Source: Amyloporia xantha
Taxonomy: Eukaryota > Basidiomycota > Agaricomycetes > Polyporales > Adustoporiaceae
Assembly (NCBI GenBank): GCA_036971615.1
Contig: JAYKKR010000037.1
Coordinates: 248,001 to 312,000, forward strand
Direction: 5' to 3'
DNA: 64,000 nucleotides
Below, piece by piece: positions 19,601 to 28,861 of the stretch. Each line of letters opens with the position of its first letter. Positions within the stretch are counted from its first letter, which is position 1. A program made the position numbers and the translations under genes. The notes below the pieces were generated by a model. It saw only the letters and a list, made by a program, of their open reading frames with translations. It was not told the origin of the DNA and searched no databases.

Positions 19601-21747
19601 ATAATCATGTGAGTTAACTGTGTGTGATCGGTTATCTGTCTGCCAGGTATGAACCCCGCTTGCGATTTGTGGATGAGATCAGGCACAGTTTCTGCAAGCT
19701 TGGTGGTGAGGGCTTTTGTGTAAAGCTTGTAGTCCGTGTTGAGTAAGGTAATAGGACGGTAGTTAGCAATGTCCGTCCGGTCTTTCTTTTTGAAGATTGG
19801 GCACATCCACCCCTCGGCAAAATTCGTTGTTTCATCAATGCCATGGATCTGTATGTCGTTGAAGGCTGCAGTCAAGAGATCCATGAGATCAAGTGGGCTT
19901 TCCTGTCTCTCTTCGCCCCGTAGTAGTGGGTCTATTTGCGTGCATATTTCACACCAGAAACCATATGTCAGGCCGTCGATGCCCGCCGCACTGTCCTTCT
20001 TAGAGGATCGTAGTGCTCGATCAGTCTCGTCCTTCCGGATATATGTTCCAAGACTTTGCTTTTGTTGGTCAGTGAGTCGTGCTGTGAGGTTGCTTAGTAC
20101 GCGCTCTTCACAGTCCTGTCTTTTTTGCCTGTCGCTTTCTAGACCTTGCTTCTGCAGCGTGTTGTGGTAAGTCTTTGCCAACTCGGCCATCTGCGCTGAG
20201 TTTTTCTCATAGGCTGGCCGCTCAGGTGTCCCCTCATTGGGGCGCCTGAGGGCATATATCAAGTCGCGTGGACGCTTTTCCTTTCCTAGGCTACACCAGT
20301 TTTTGCAAAGAGTCTCTCCTTCGAGACGGTTTTTTATTTTGACCTCTGTTCTTGTCTGCTGGTGCCGCTTGCGCTCCAGCATGGTTAACTTCTCGGTGAG
20401 TTTTCCCGATTCTGTCTTCCTTTCCTCATCTGGTACTCTGGCCGCATTTAGCACCTTCTCTAGGTCTTTCTTTGTACACTCTATATCCCTTAATAACATG
20501 GGTACCATTTTCTTCTGTCGCTCAATGGCCTTTTCTCTAATATTCATTTTCAGGCGGTAGAGTATCCTTTGGGCGTTCTGATCATCAGATCGCCAGCCTT
20601 TGAGTGCATCGTACTCTAGGAGTGCTTCGCGGCCGCGCTCTTTAATGTATTTCTTCATTTCTTTGTCTTGTAGAACGTAGATAGGTATTGATCTACGACC
20701 ACTTCCTACCCAGGGTGCCTTCTCAGAGGCAATATTTGCCGATATCATGAAATGATCTGTGTTCGGTATTCCAGAGGGTTGCATCCTCCACTCCCTGGTG
20801 TGCAGGTTTGTTTTTTCTGTTAGGTAGATTCGGTCAATTCGGGATTGTGACCCAGTGGATTTCTGATAGAAGGTAAAAGCTTTCTCGGTGGGGTTGAGTT
20901 GTCGCCACCCGTCCTGCAGTCCAAGGTACGCTTTCAAATCGGCCATACGGTCTGTTGTGGATTGACGGTCCTCGTGCGGGGGCATGCGATCAATAGCTTC
21001 CTCAACCATGTTAAAGTCACCCAGCATGAGGTCTGGCTTGGGGACTCTACGGTTGCATCGTTCAGAGTAGAAGGACTGTATATCCTCCCACAGGTATCCA
21101 TTCCAGGTTGGGTCGTTAGGAGCATATATTCCGAGGATAGATAAGGGTTCGTTGTGTTTAAGTGACAGGCTGACTTGTATTGCACGCCCAGGCTTAATAA
21201 CATACAGTTTGGCATCGTTCGTATCCAAGATTTCTTTATTCAAAACGATCGCTACCCCGCCTCTGCTGGTTGGGTCGTCTGGATCGCTCGATGCCAGAAT
21301 GCGAAGTCTTTGTGAAAACATGTCTTCCACTGCTATACGCCGGTCCTCGTTCATGTGAGTTTCTTGGACAACGAGAATGCCTATGCGGTTGTCGCGCATT
21401 ATTTGGTTGACATGCAGCCATTTATTGCTCGAGCTATACATGTTTTCGGTCCCAAATCCCCTTATGTTTAATGATGCAACTGTCACAGATGCTCGTTGTG
21501 TCTTCGTCTGGGGTTTCGTTTTCCGTCTGCGTTGCCGAGTTCCTTTCGGCAGCAGAGGAACTTGCTGGTTCGTGACCAGGTCGTCATTTCTTGGACGTCT
21601 GCCCCTGTCTCGTTTTCGAGTCCAGCGGGTTCTACGAGCATCTTGTGCTCGGTCGGCGGTCTGCCGTTCTGGCGCAACTCGCGCTCCCATGACATCGTCT
21701 GGGATCACAACTAGTGGGTGTGACAGTTCTGGGGCGGCGCACTGCAC
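16642..21747 (-). CDS. LINE ORF2: endonuclease, reverse transcriptase, RNase H
   Basis: 1701 residues, the replication protein of the LINE. The APE-type endonuclease comes first (residues about 85-330: VASLNIRGFG, VVQETHMNED, MLGDFNMVEEAID, NTDHFMI). The reverse transcriptase follows (about 600-900: PIFKKKDRTDIANYRPITLL, ALDQEKAYDKI, RGVRQGDPLSCLLFD, and catalytic FADD at 19228-19239). An RNase H domain lies near 1275-1410 (ATDGSC, NQTGELSAV, VESDSRHAI, GHKGNKLNEGADKLAG), with the acidic residues present. A CCHC-like zf-RVT segment (CSHCGVTETMDHLLSDC) follows near 1560. There is no frameshift or stop. The start is the first Met; the conserved part begins later, so the exact start is uncertain. 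Confidence 0.93.
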   Translation of the reverse strand: MQCAAPELSHPLVVIPDDVMGARVAPERQTADRAQDARRTRWTRKRDRGRRPRNDDLVTNQQVPLLPKGTRQRRRKTKPQTKTQRASVTVASLNIRGFGTENMYSSSNKWLHVNQIMRDNRIGILVVQETHMNEDRRIAVEDMFSQRLRILASSDPDDPTSRGGVAIVLNKEILDTNDAKLYVIKPGRAIQVSLSLKHNEPLSILGIYAPNDPTWNGYLWEDIQSFYSERCNRRVPKPDLMLGDFNMVEEAIDRMPPHEDRQSTTDRMADLKAYLGLQDGWRQLNPTEKAFTFYQKSTGSQSRIDRIYLTEKTNLHTREWRMQPSGIPNTDHFMISANIASEKAPWVGSGRRSIPIYVLQDKEMKKYIKERGREALLEYDALKGWRSDDQNAQRILYRLKMNIREKAIERQKKMVPMLLRDIECTKKDLEKVLNAARVPDEERKTESGKLTEKLTMLERKRHQQTRTEVKIKNRLEGETLCKNWCSLGKEKRPRDLIYALRRPNEGTPERPAYEKNSAQMAELAKTYHNTLQKQGLESDRQKRQDCEERVLSNLTARLTDQQKQSLGTYIRKDETDRALRSSKKDSAAGIDGLTYGFWCEICTQIDPLLRGEERQESPLDLMDLLTAAFNDIQIHGIDETTNFAEGWMCPIFKKKDRTDIANYRPITLLNTDYKLYTKALTTKLAETVPDLIHKSQAGFIPGRQITDHTQLTHMIMEYTAKADPDEDEDGLIIALDQEKAYDKISHEYLWTTLRRFNIPEGFIKSVKTLYDSAETRVMINGFMSEPYRVTRGVRQGDPLSCLLFDLAIEPLAASLRASNLAGYNIPGADERLIATLFADDTTTFLKKGDRFSDLMEILDTWCTASGAKFNKEKTEIIPIGSPKYRAELIRTRKPTPDSEMLPNHIHIAKDGEAIRILGAWYGNEIDNASIWTPTLEKINSTLERWEKRKPTMEGRKHIVQMTVGGMTQYLTKVQEMPKHIEKRLSKTIRTFMWADKKQTPVRHETLLAPIERGGRAVLDLEARNEAIALTWLKDYLHFGEDRPLWAKVADMMIARNTPKSERNVPTNVKVNLFLQSWTTKTTEVPLKLKAAFKAAKKYNLRREGLAFDRSILRQMPIWMHAEADPKIRRLNHSKTSECLRSNHLIGTVADAEALIAALNNPEHIASARCKCPPCTSARSLQGCSNPQACYEKAQALLDLLPEKWDPRKPKPDDLERDCAMLPNEPVADQDEEWITFDPAMTITGNLSDIFRIFTDGETTNRSHPYQRDGPPAGTLRIATDGSCIANGDGNAIAGAGGFAGEENENNFALRLPAYITQSNQTGELSAVSETGRRTDESLRLDVESDSRHAINEANELKTKHETQGYIGVKNAEVIRAMVANLRHRPYRTRFRWVKGHKGNKLNEGADKLAGEGARKAQEDLIPLEVPPTLRLSGAKLSAITQKLAYQGIREFKMKKFEQRRRTEDNLIRAIDNIEVFFGQTPSEGHIWRGLRHKDIRREVRYFLWMAAHDAYMIGSNWLRPSYSEELQQRHECSHCGVTETMDHLLSDCEAPGQEIVWELARSLWLKKNKTWARPSLGAVISCARATFKNSKGKPKAGDARLYRIIMSESAYLIWKLRNERVIPDSETGRTAAHTPDEITRRWLQAINERLEIDCKLTDKRKYKKKALKQSLVKKTWENTLQNESNLPHDWARGRTEVLVGI

Positions 21748-22465
21748 CCCATCGCTCGTACTGGCGATTTGCGCGGTGGAGGATGTTCCTTCACCACTCG
21801 GTATAGGAGTCCCTTGGCGGTAGTCTGAGGAGGGGAGGGGAGGTCTTGAAGCCCGTCCTGGTTCGCTTCTGGGATTCCTATCCGATCCGCCTGCCTCGAT
21901 CTGGCCCCCGTCATGGGCAAGTCGGCCGGCGGTAGAACCTGGCTTACCTATGGGGGCCAGAGCTTCTTCGTTGCCGTTGCCGTTCGTGTCTTGCCGTTGG
22001 TTTATTTTCTCTGTTGTATCGTTGTTAGTTGCGTTGTTAGTGGCTCTCCCCGGGGCTTGCTGGGCCTCGAGGAGCTGCTTTCGCTGCCGGGTGGGTGGGC
22101 GGTCCTTTACAGTCCAGGAGGATCGGCTGGATCCTAACCTTTCCTGTGTCTGGTTTACAAGGTCACAGCCTTGCTCGGCCCCCGCCCGGGTGCCTCCTCT
22201 TTACCGGCCACGGTCCTATCAGCTGCGAAGCAGCTGTAGTGTATTAGGTGGCTCGGGTGCGCCTAAAGTGATGCGCAAGACACCAACCTTTCAGACGACT
22301 TTCGCTCATGTCGTACCAGCCGTACGGACCGAACTGGTCATTTGTGCGAAGGTAGAAGAAACATGCATATTTAGATAAAGACGTACGTTGTACAGGTATA
22401 CTACTATAGAGAGAAGGAATCGCGACAATATGTACATTGTGAGGCACGCAGAGTATCAATGCATC
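21748..22465 (-). other. LINE sequence between ORF1 and ORF2
   Basis: About 720 bases without a recognisable protein. No in-frame link of ORF1 to ORF2 is visible, so ORF2 must be translated by reinitiation, an internal entry or a spliced RNA; I cannot tell which. Confidence 0.5.
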
Positions 22466-24163
22466 CTACTTCGCTTTCTTCCACGGCTTCCTGCCAGACG
22501 GGCCGGCCTTGGGGTATCCCCCACCTTTCGGCTTTGCCGGTCCCTTTCCCTTGCCCGTCGCCTTTTGCACCTTTTCTTCGTGGCGCTTGGCTCCGTCGTA
22601 GTTGGGCCCAAACCATCCCTCCGTCTGATGGAAGGGGCAGTCGTAGGTAGGGTGTGTTAAGGCCTTACACAGCTTGCAGTCGATTTTGCCGGCGAGTGTG
22701 AGGACATCCATACCGTCAGAGATCCAGTATGTCGTGCCGCGGATGATGCCTAGGTAGCGGGATATGTCCCCCTCGTCCTGCGATTCACCGGAGGGTACAG
22801 GTCGACCCCTAAGTTGTACAACCGTCGCTGGTTCGCCAAGGCGAGTAGTGTTGTTAAAGAAGGTGAGCGAGAATGACTCCGTGGCTCGTACTGCGTGGTC
22901 ATTTATGTTGCCGGGAATACCAGCATTCATCATCGCTTTGTGAACATACTCACGGAAAGTGTCGTCGTTCCACAGTGTACGTTTAATCTGCGCCATTATG
23001 TCGTCTTCGTTTTCGGGGTCAACGCTGTTGCCTGCGAAATTGGCCAGTACCCACGAGGGTGTCTTATCCTCAATGCGTAGGATGCTGAAAGTAACTGCCT
23101 TGTTGACCGCGAAGGTTTGCTGCCACAGGAGGAACTCCGTCGCTTCCCTCGAGGCACCCTTCGCGAACATCGCCCAGGGCTTGCTATATTTGTCATGCGC
23201 ATTTTTGAACTTGCCCCCTGCAGGGATCGGCATGTAGACGCGCAAATCCTTCGTATGGGGATTCTTCTTGTCCAGGGCGAGCAGCGCGGCCTCGACCTCG
23301 GTCGATCGCCCAGTCTCTGCAATGGCGGCCAGGATCTGCTCCTCCTGCTCGGTCGATTCGTCATCAAAGCGGAACGTACGGAGGAAGTTCAGGACTGCAC
23401 TATATAGCTTGGGATTCTCCTTGAAAACCGCCACTCCGGCGGCATGGGGAACGATCGCCAACCAGTCGTCTGGGGCCTTTCGTATCTCCTGCGCCTGTTC
23501 CTCGGCCAGTCCCGCTAGTAGGGCATCGGCAGGGATATACATCCGCTCGTATGTCGCATCCGTGTAGGCTATGCGGGACTTTGGGGTGCGAGCGGGCACG
23601 ACGGTGTCCCTCGTCTTCTTACGGTGAGGGTCGTACTCAACGTCTTTGGGCGGGGCGAGCGGGTCCGGCCATGCATAGGCTGCCTTTTCGTTGGTCGCCA
23701 TAGTGGCGCGTTTGGGCTTGGGTCTAACCTCACGAGGTCCCATTACGGAGTCCGGGTCGGCGAGGGAGGAGTCGTGCTCGCGTTCAGGTTCTGGCTCTGT
23801 CCTGGCAGGTGCTTTTCCTCCGCTAGTTCTCTTCTTCTTGGTTGTGCGCTCCTGCTCCGGGGTTCCCGCGTCGGAGGGGCGGTCAGCAATAGTTGTGGGC
23901 GACAGATTGGAGAAAGCTCGAAAGCGAGTGTTTAGAGGCGGGTCAGGTCGTGTGTCTGAGAGGGTCACAGTGGACTTGTGTGTCGCGGTTTTTGAGGCTA
24001 GCTGGGTGGCTCCCGCTTTGTCTATCGCAGGTGGCCTCGCGCGTGGCCGCGTCATTGTTCGAAAGTTCGGCCATTGTTCGAGGGCGTCCTCGCGTTGGGT
24101 TGGCATGGCTTTGAGTGGCTCGCTGCGTGGCCCACTGCTGAATTGGCGCTCGTTGCAGGCCAT
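22466..24163 (-). CDS. LINE ORF1: gag-like RNA-binding protein
   Basis: 565 residues. The N-terminal third is disordered, rich in Pro, Arg and Thr (TKKKRTSGGKAPARTEPEPE). The middle part is globular with many charged residues (LLAGLAEEQAQEIRKAPDDW, TYWISDGMDVL). Near the C-terminus a Cys/His cluster CKLCKALTHPTYDCPFH resembles a zinc knuckle, followed by a Lys/Gly-rich basic tail (KATGKGKGPAKPKGGGYPK). In LINEs such proteins coat the element RNA. The overall domain is not one I can name; the call rests on position upstream of ORF2 and on the Cys/His motif. Confidence 0.8.
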   Translation of the reverse strand: MACNERQFSSGPRSEPLKAMPTQREDALEQWPNFRTMTRPRARPPAIDKAGATQLASKTATHKSTVTLSDTRPDPPLNTRFRAFSNLSPTTIADRPSDAGTPEQERTTKKKRTSGGKAPARTEPEPEREHDSSLADPDSVMGPREVRPKPKRATMATNEKAAYAWPDPLAPPKDVEYDPHRKKTRDTVVPARTPKSRIAYTDATYERMYIPADALLAGLAEEQAQEIRKAPDDWLAIVPHAAGVAVFKENPKLYSAVLNFLRTFRFDDESTEQEEQILAAIAETGRSTEVEAALLALDKKNPHTKDLRVYMPIPAGGKFKNAHDKYSKPWAMFAKGASREATEFLLWQQTFAVNKAVTFSILRIEDKTPSWVLANFAGNSVDPENEDDIMAQIKRTLWNDDTFREYVHKAMMNAGIPGNINDHAVRATESFSLTFFNNTTRLGEPATVVQLRGRPVPSGESQDEGDISRYLGIIRGTTYWISDGMDVLTLAGKIDCKLCKALTHPTYDCPFHQTEGWFGPNYDGAKRHEEKVQKATGKGKGPAKPKGGGYPKAGPSGRKPWKKAK

Positions 24164-24656
24164 TCCGTCATCGTCTCAGGCGATGACGGCACCCTCATTC
24201 ACGTCTTTGTAGGGTGTATGTTCGGGATGTTTTGCCTGGGGGTATGTCCTCACCAGGTTCTCCCCGCCCGTTGGCATACGGGGTGAGTCTCGTCCAGGCT
24301 TTGGGTAGCGGGGCTGGGAGCGGGCTCATCGTCGTGGCGGTCGCCCTCGAGGGTTCGAAACTTCCCTCATCGTCTCATAGACGGCATTTTAGTCTCTACA
24401 TTGTAGTGGTAATACAGGTTTGGTAGTATCATGTAAAGGACTTTTCCTCTCGTCGCGCTTTGCGGCTGTGGCGTCGCGCTGCTCGCCACTCGTCGAGTAC
24501 GTGGTTCTCGACGGCGTCGCACTGACGCCTTTTCCCCCCAAATGAATGGGACGCGGACGGCTATTAGTTTCCCTGCTACTGCAGGTACTTGTCCCTTGGG
24601 CCACGTAGAGGCCAGCCGCCGAACGCACCGGGATGGTGGTGGTTCTAGTCCAAGAG
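24164..24656 (-). promoter_or_regulatory. 5' UTR / internal promoter region of the LINE
   Basis: About 490 bases between the target duplication and the ORF1 start. Full-length LINEs carry an internal promoter here. I recognise no specific site. Its presence shows that the copy is not 5'-truncated. Confidence 0.5.
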
Positions 24657-25544
24657 GTTTCTTCCTTTCTATATACGGACGATTTTCTCCTTTTTCTCAT
24701 TGTTATTTTCCCCTCTTATTCGAACGGCCATCCTACGATACACGAACACAGCGAGCTCCCTGTTCATGGACTTAGACGCATCGACCATTACAGGTCACAT
24801 GTCCTTTTCCCACGGACTCCGTCCCGCCTTCCCTTTACGGACGTTTACTTAAGCACGGTGCCGGCCGACCTCGAGCCCCGTCGGGCTCCGCTCACGACAT
24901 CACTTATGACTCATAGCCTGCTTACTCAGGCTGCGCACAGACCACCTGCGCACGGACCATGTAGATAGCCTGCCCTGAACTCTTGTAGTATATAAGTAGT
25001 ACGCCTCTGCCTGGGGACTTCAGTTTCGACCTCTTGTCCCTAGGTAAGCCAAGCTTGCCTGTACATACTTACCATCACTTACATTTATTTATCTTGTCCC
25101 TAGCCTTAGACTTGAGCCTAGCTCGTCATCGCTTCGATAAGACCTAGTCGAACGCCCTCGGCCATTTAGGTTTGTTCTTCCCCTGTCGCTTGACTCTAAG
25201 TCGCGACAATAACCGTCCCCGTAAGGCCGGTCCCCGGAGCGCACTCGGGGGGAACCCACTGGCACTGCTCTCAGGCCGCCTCAGGTGGCGGGTTCCATTG
25301 GTTTGACTGGTCTCTGCTCTCAGCGTGAGGACCATCTCGGTTTCAGTGCTTACACAACGGGCACAGGTGCCTTTCACCCTGATGCGTTAGTATTGTAAAA
25401 GGGGATAAATTGTCTTAACCCTGATCGCCACCCAATTATGACAGTCAGGTTAGTAGTTGTTTAATTATTTACACTCTCAGTGCTGGGACATTTGCCGAGA
25501 AAAAGGATAACTGATACTCTGGGACATCACACTGCAAATAAATT

Positions 25545-25655
25545 ACCGTTTCACAGGCGGTGAAAACGGTAAGATAAGTGCGCGAAAGGGGCTATTTATA
25601 TGGAACCATGCCTTTCACACGCCTATCTTATCATTTTCGCTGCCTGCGAAACGGT
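25545..25655. mobile_element. 111-bp foldback MITE, right copy
   Basis: Exact mirror of the element at 4692-4802, with the same facing arms and the same AATT-like flanks. Confidence 0.65.
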
Positions 25656-26174
25656 GAATTTTTTGCGGTGTCAGTCAAGCAGCAGGAGTTTGGAGGTCTA
25701 AATTAACAGGAATGCGGGAGGCTCTGAATAGTTTGACTGATGTATTCTAGTGGGGACTGATCGCATCTTTAGTTTTCTTATGCTACGACACTGCCATGCA
25801 GGCTAATGGTCAATAATAAACTATTATGCAGCTGCACGTGAATGGGTCATCTCACAATTCCATCTGGCGACCGACAGGACGTTCTGATTGGCTCACACAG
25901 GCGCTTCCGGAATGCGAAAATGTCTATTGACACAGCTCGACCGCAGTAGCTCATGGGCGCTATATAGCGGACGTATATGGCACTGAGGCGTACTCTTTCA
26001 AGGAGGTCAGTGTCATGTTCGCGAGGATATCTCATTCGTTTCTCTGCGAAGGGATCCGTTAAATAGACCATGAACGATGGTTCTTGATTCGCAACAACTC
26101 CGTTCTTCCCTCCAGTCAGTGCTAGTCACTTCATTGTACCGTCATATCTCTCATTGGATCTCTCGCACAGCCAG

Positions 26175-26782
26175 ATGCCACTACAACACATAGAGCAGGG
26201 AACGTACATGCCCAAGTCCCCCTTCGGACCCCCTCGGCTGTTGTCTTTGTACCAACTCGTGGATGCGCCGAATCTCGGTGTCAGAGTGGTCGATATTGTC
26301 CCCGACAATCCCGTGATGGCTCATTTACTGAATGCACAAGAATTAGCGTTCCCGGGCATGGATGGCACCAAGGCATCCATGAGAATCATGGTCAGTTGGG
26401 ATCGGTGCTTACGAAGGGAAAGGCTGACAGTCTGTGTTGACAGTTGCCTGGTTATACGCCGTACCATCACCAATTCAATATACGGAGGGGCCGAGGAGGG
26501 TCAATTCCCCTAACCATCGAGCAAGCAGCGAGAGCTATTGCGTCTGAGATCAGACGCGCCTTCATGGTAAGCTGTTGCACTTACTTTGATCGCCCAGGAC
26601 TGACGCGCGTGAAGGAATGGTCACGGCCGCAATGCAATGCGCACGGGTGGATGTTTGGTCAGGGTGGTATCAGATTGGACCAGATATTTCTCGTTGGAAT
26701 TACCCGCGTGTCGCTCGGAAGCGTGCAGCCGATCCTCGCCATCGAGCTGCCTGAACAAGGCATAGCTCCCGTCACTGCTTAA
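26175..26782 (+). CDS. DUF6699-like protein, right copy
   Basis: Inverted duplicate of the gene at 3565-4172, with the same start (MPLQHIEQG), the same 53-base intron after ..KASMRIM, and the same RAIASEIRRAFM helix. The first part is identical at protein level; the C-terminus reads PEQGIAPVTA instead of PGQGTFPVTA. Both copies keep an open frame, so either may be expressed. Function unknown; membership of DUF6699 is my inference from motif layout. Confidence 0.55.
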
Positions 26783-26785
26783 ATG

Positions 26786-27769
26786 GGGCCAAACCCAATC
26801 ATATTCATTCCCATTTGCGCTGGCAGCCTCCTCTCGTTTCGCTCTCTGATTTTCTGTGTTACCCCTACAGTCCGCCCGTTAGGATTATTTTCGATACTGA
26901 AAACTATACGGACTTATGTCCCCCTTGAATGCATGCTGGACGACTTTCGGGAGCCAAAATCCGAGGACTGTGTCGGATGTTCCCCGCTTGATCTGAGGAA
27001 TAGCAGTTGCACTCGCTCGCGTCGGTGAACGTCCTGTCGGATGGGAGTCTTGTTTGTCAAACACGCCTCGGCGAACCGTGGCTTAGCGGTACGCCAGTAG
27101 GATGTGAGGCCACACAGAGCAATGTATGGATTGTACTACGTCAAAGCTTGTGGCGCGGCTGATCCGGACGCAGTGAGGGGACACGCGCATTGACACCTGG
27201 ACTGGTGACCTGTACCCGGAACACAAAGCCTGAGGCAACATCGTAGAACTCTGGGATAAGGTCATTGATTGCTAAATATCACGAATACCATCCTTCTGTC
27301 TTGGCGCCTAAATATAAATCAGTGATCAGAGGGTCGGTACTGAGGGCACTGGCCTCTCCCATTGACTCCACCGCTTTCATCAGTGCGACGGCACCCACCA
27401 TCGTTGTATTGATCCTGACGAAACATAGTAAGTCCAGAAAAGGTAAACCCTAGCCTCCAAAAGGGGGCTACAGTTGCAACACTTGCGGACGGGAAGACGC
27501 AGAAATCATGGTGGACGAGCAACGCGCCCGGATGCATCTCGGTGGTCACAGCCGCACTGGCGGCCAATTTACAAATGGGAAACAACGAGGGCCAATGGGC
27601 GCTTGTGGGTGCCAGTAGTCACAAGGGCGTCACTGTGCGTCACTGTGTGACAATGTTCGGCTACCCGGGGTAGTAACTTGAAGCACACAAGACTGAGTAG
27701 AGTGTTTATTCAACTTATAATGAAGCGAAGACAGACCTTCCGAAAATCCATGTCTATGGGGAACATGGT
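26786..27769. other. Unassigned stretch right of the inverted repeat
   Basis: No intact gene. Short open frames at 26783-27028 and 27265-27453 (plus) and 27083-27265 and 27319-27585 (minus) show no motif I know. The stretch probably holds remnants of decayed genes. Confidence 0.35.
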
Positions 27770-28080
27770 GGCATGGCTACCTCTATCACTATTCATACCA
27801 GGCTCTCCTGGGCGTACGCGTTAAAATTAGTTTGCACTGGTACGTCGGCTCTCGATCGAGCAATGTCTGGATTTGCGTCCGAGTCAAGCGGACATACTGT
27901 CACGCAGGTCCTGCATTGTGCTCTGTCCAGCCTCTGCCACACCATGCCGTTGGACCCCGGGAAACCTGTGCCATCGGCACAAGCCACCAGTCTGCCACTT
28001 GACCACTGTCTATGGTGGGTTCTGTGTTCATGCGGCCATCCTGGTCCTACTTCGCAAATCGGTCACAACTAAGTGAGATT
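27770..28080 (+). pseudogene. Fragment of a glycogen debranching enzyme gene, inverted
   Basis: The plus strand aligns with the middle of the intact debranching enzyme gene at 29865-35470, which lies on the other strand. Shared DNA includes gtcggctc(t/g)cgatcga and, further on, ttggaccc(c)gggaaa; shared protein is LDPGKP(V/T)PS. Frameshifts and substitutions disrupt the reading, and only about 70-100 codons are recognisable. No active-site segment (GWARCWGRD in the intact copy) survives. It is a dead partial copy in opposite orientation. Confidence 0.7.
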
Positions 28081-28861
28081 TACAAGCCGCTGTATGCCCT
28101 AGCTTTAAAGGCCACGCCAGAACGGAGAGTAACGAGTCGCTGCTACAATATTCTGTTGGCGAGGACGAAAGCACTAGCAACTGCCTGCTAGTACTATCCG
28201 GTACCCGTCAATTTCGGCGCCCCATATTATGATCGAGTCTTTAGACGGTGTTGAAGCTACCTAGCACTCGAACAGTATGGTGCCCTCTCTCATGACCATC
28301 GGACCCTCCCCGAGATATTTTTCGTGCGTGCGCTCTCGTGATTCATGGACAGCTATACTGATTGTCTGTTCATGCCGGTCCATGATGACGTCCAACTACG
28401 CCTCTCTAGAGCCGCTCTATGATATATCCGTTTTCTCAATAGATTCAACATCTGCGAGGCGATCCAAGTATGCCCCGGCATGCTGGGCTCGATCGCAGCT
28501 CTCACATGATTGCATGACATGGGGCGGCAGGGATATCTTGTATTTGACATGTCAGCATGGAGATCAGTAAAGCATCACTGGAGGGCTGCAATACGTCGTG
28601 AGCGGGCTATGCTATCTGGGCGCAGCGCTCCTTGAAACACTCCAGTTCTTGCTTCACCCAACAAGGAAAGTTCGCATTGTTAATTGGCTCGTGGTACTGG
28701 CGCCAGTACCATCTGCAGCACTCTTACCGTTCACGTCTCACTTCGCCACTCATCAAAATTTGCCGACAGAAAAAATACATCTTGACGTAAATTAAATACG
28801 CAGTTTCCCGGAACTTTACAGCCAGACTGAGGTGATCTGTAGACGACGGACCCGACTTGAC
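28081..28861. other. Unassigned stretch
   Basis: No gene recognised. Open frames 28277-28570 and 28598-28795 (plus) and 28353-28550 (minus) are short and carry no known motif. The DNA may extend the neighbouring gene remnant, but I could not align it. Confidence 0.35.

Larger units (their letters stand above)
16361..24672 (-). mobile_element. 8.3-kb LINE (Tad-like, EN-RT-RNase H) on minus strand
   Basis: Non-LTR retrotransposon occupying 16377-24656, flanked by the 16-base direct repeat gtttcttcctttctat at 16361-16376 and 24657-24672. Read on the minus strand it has a 5' UTR of about 490 bases, ORF1 (24163-22466), an intergenic stretch of about 720 bases, ORF2 (21747-16642), a 3' UTR with a strong hairpin and a poly(A) tail of 19. 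Both frames are uninterrupted and full length, and the target duplication is perfect, so the copy is young and could be active. APE endonuclease, RT and RNase H in one ORF2 with a separate ORF1 fit the Tad1 clade common in fungi. Confidence 0.93.
5974..25208 (+). mobile_element. Ty3/gypsy chromovirus, complete but interrupted twice
   Basis: A full LTR retrotransposon of the Tf1/sushi type with chromodomain. It runs from tgtcacga at 5974 to gtcgcgaca at 25208 and is flanked by the 5-bp duplication ataac (5969-5973 and 25209-25213). Order: 5' LTR, self-priming PBS, gag, pol (protease, RT, RNase H, integrase, chromodomain), G-rich polypurine tract, 3' LTR. Without its two later insertions it is about 6.9 kb. 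The two LTRs are both 573 bases and differ at only three positions I could find (near 6039, 6153 and 6158), so the insertion is young. Gag is split by the foldback element and the 3' LTR by the LINE. Confidence 0.93.
16340..25208 (+). repeat. 3' LTR of the gypsy element, split by a LINE
   Basis: The first 37 bases are at 16340-16376 and the remaining 536 at 24673-25208. Together they equal the 573-base 5' LTR. The split is bounded by the 16-base target duplication of the LINE. Confidence 0.92.
25214..26785. repeat. Right arm of the large inverted repeat, outer segment
   Basis: Reverse complement of 3562-5133, continuing the arm that the gypsy element split. It contains the remainder of the SINE-like copy and its duplicate target (25256-25270), the MITE partner (25545-25655) and the right DUF6699-like gene. 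Similarity ends within a few bases of that gene's stop codon. Confidence 0.93.

Noticed and set aside
24349..24362. ggttcgaaactt as a tRNA B box
   Set aside because: Inside the LINE 5' region, with no cloverleaf or A box at the right distance.
3562..26785. Palindrome as a sequencing fold-back artefact
   Set aside because: The arms have different outer flanks and one arm alone carries the gypsy element, which a simple chimeric read would not give. Long reads should still confirm it.
3562..26785. Palindrome as one very large DNA transposon with terminal inverted repeats
   Set aside because: I found no target duplication at the outer edges and no transposase apart from the later insertions.
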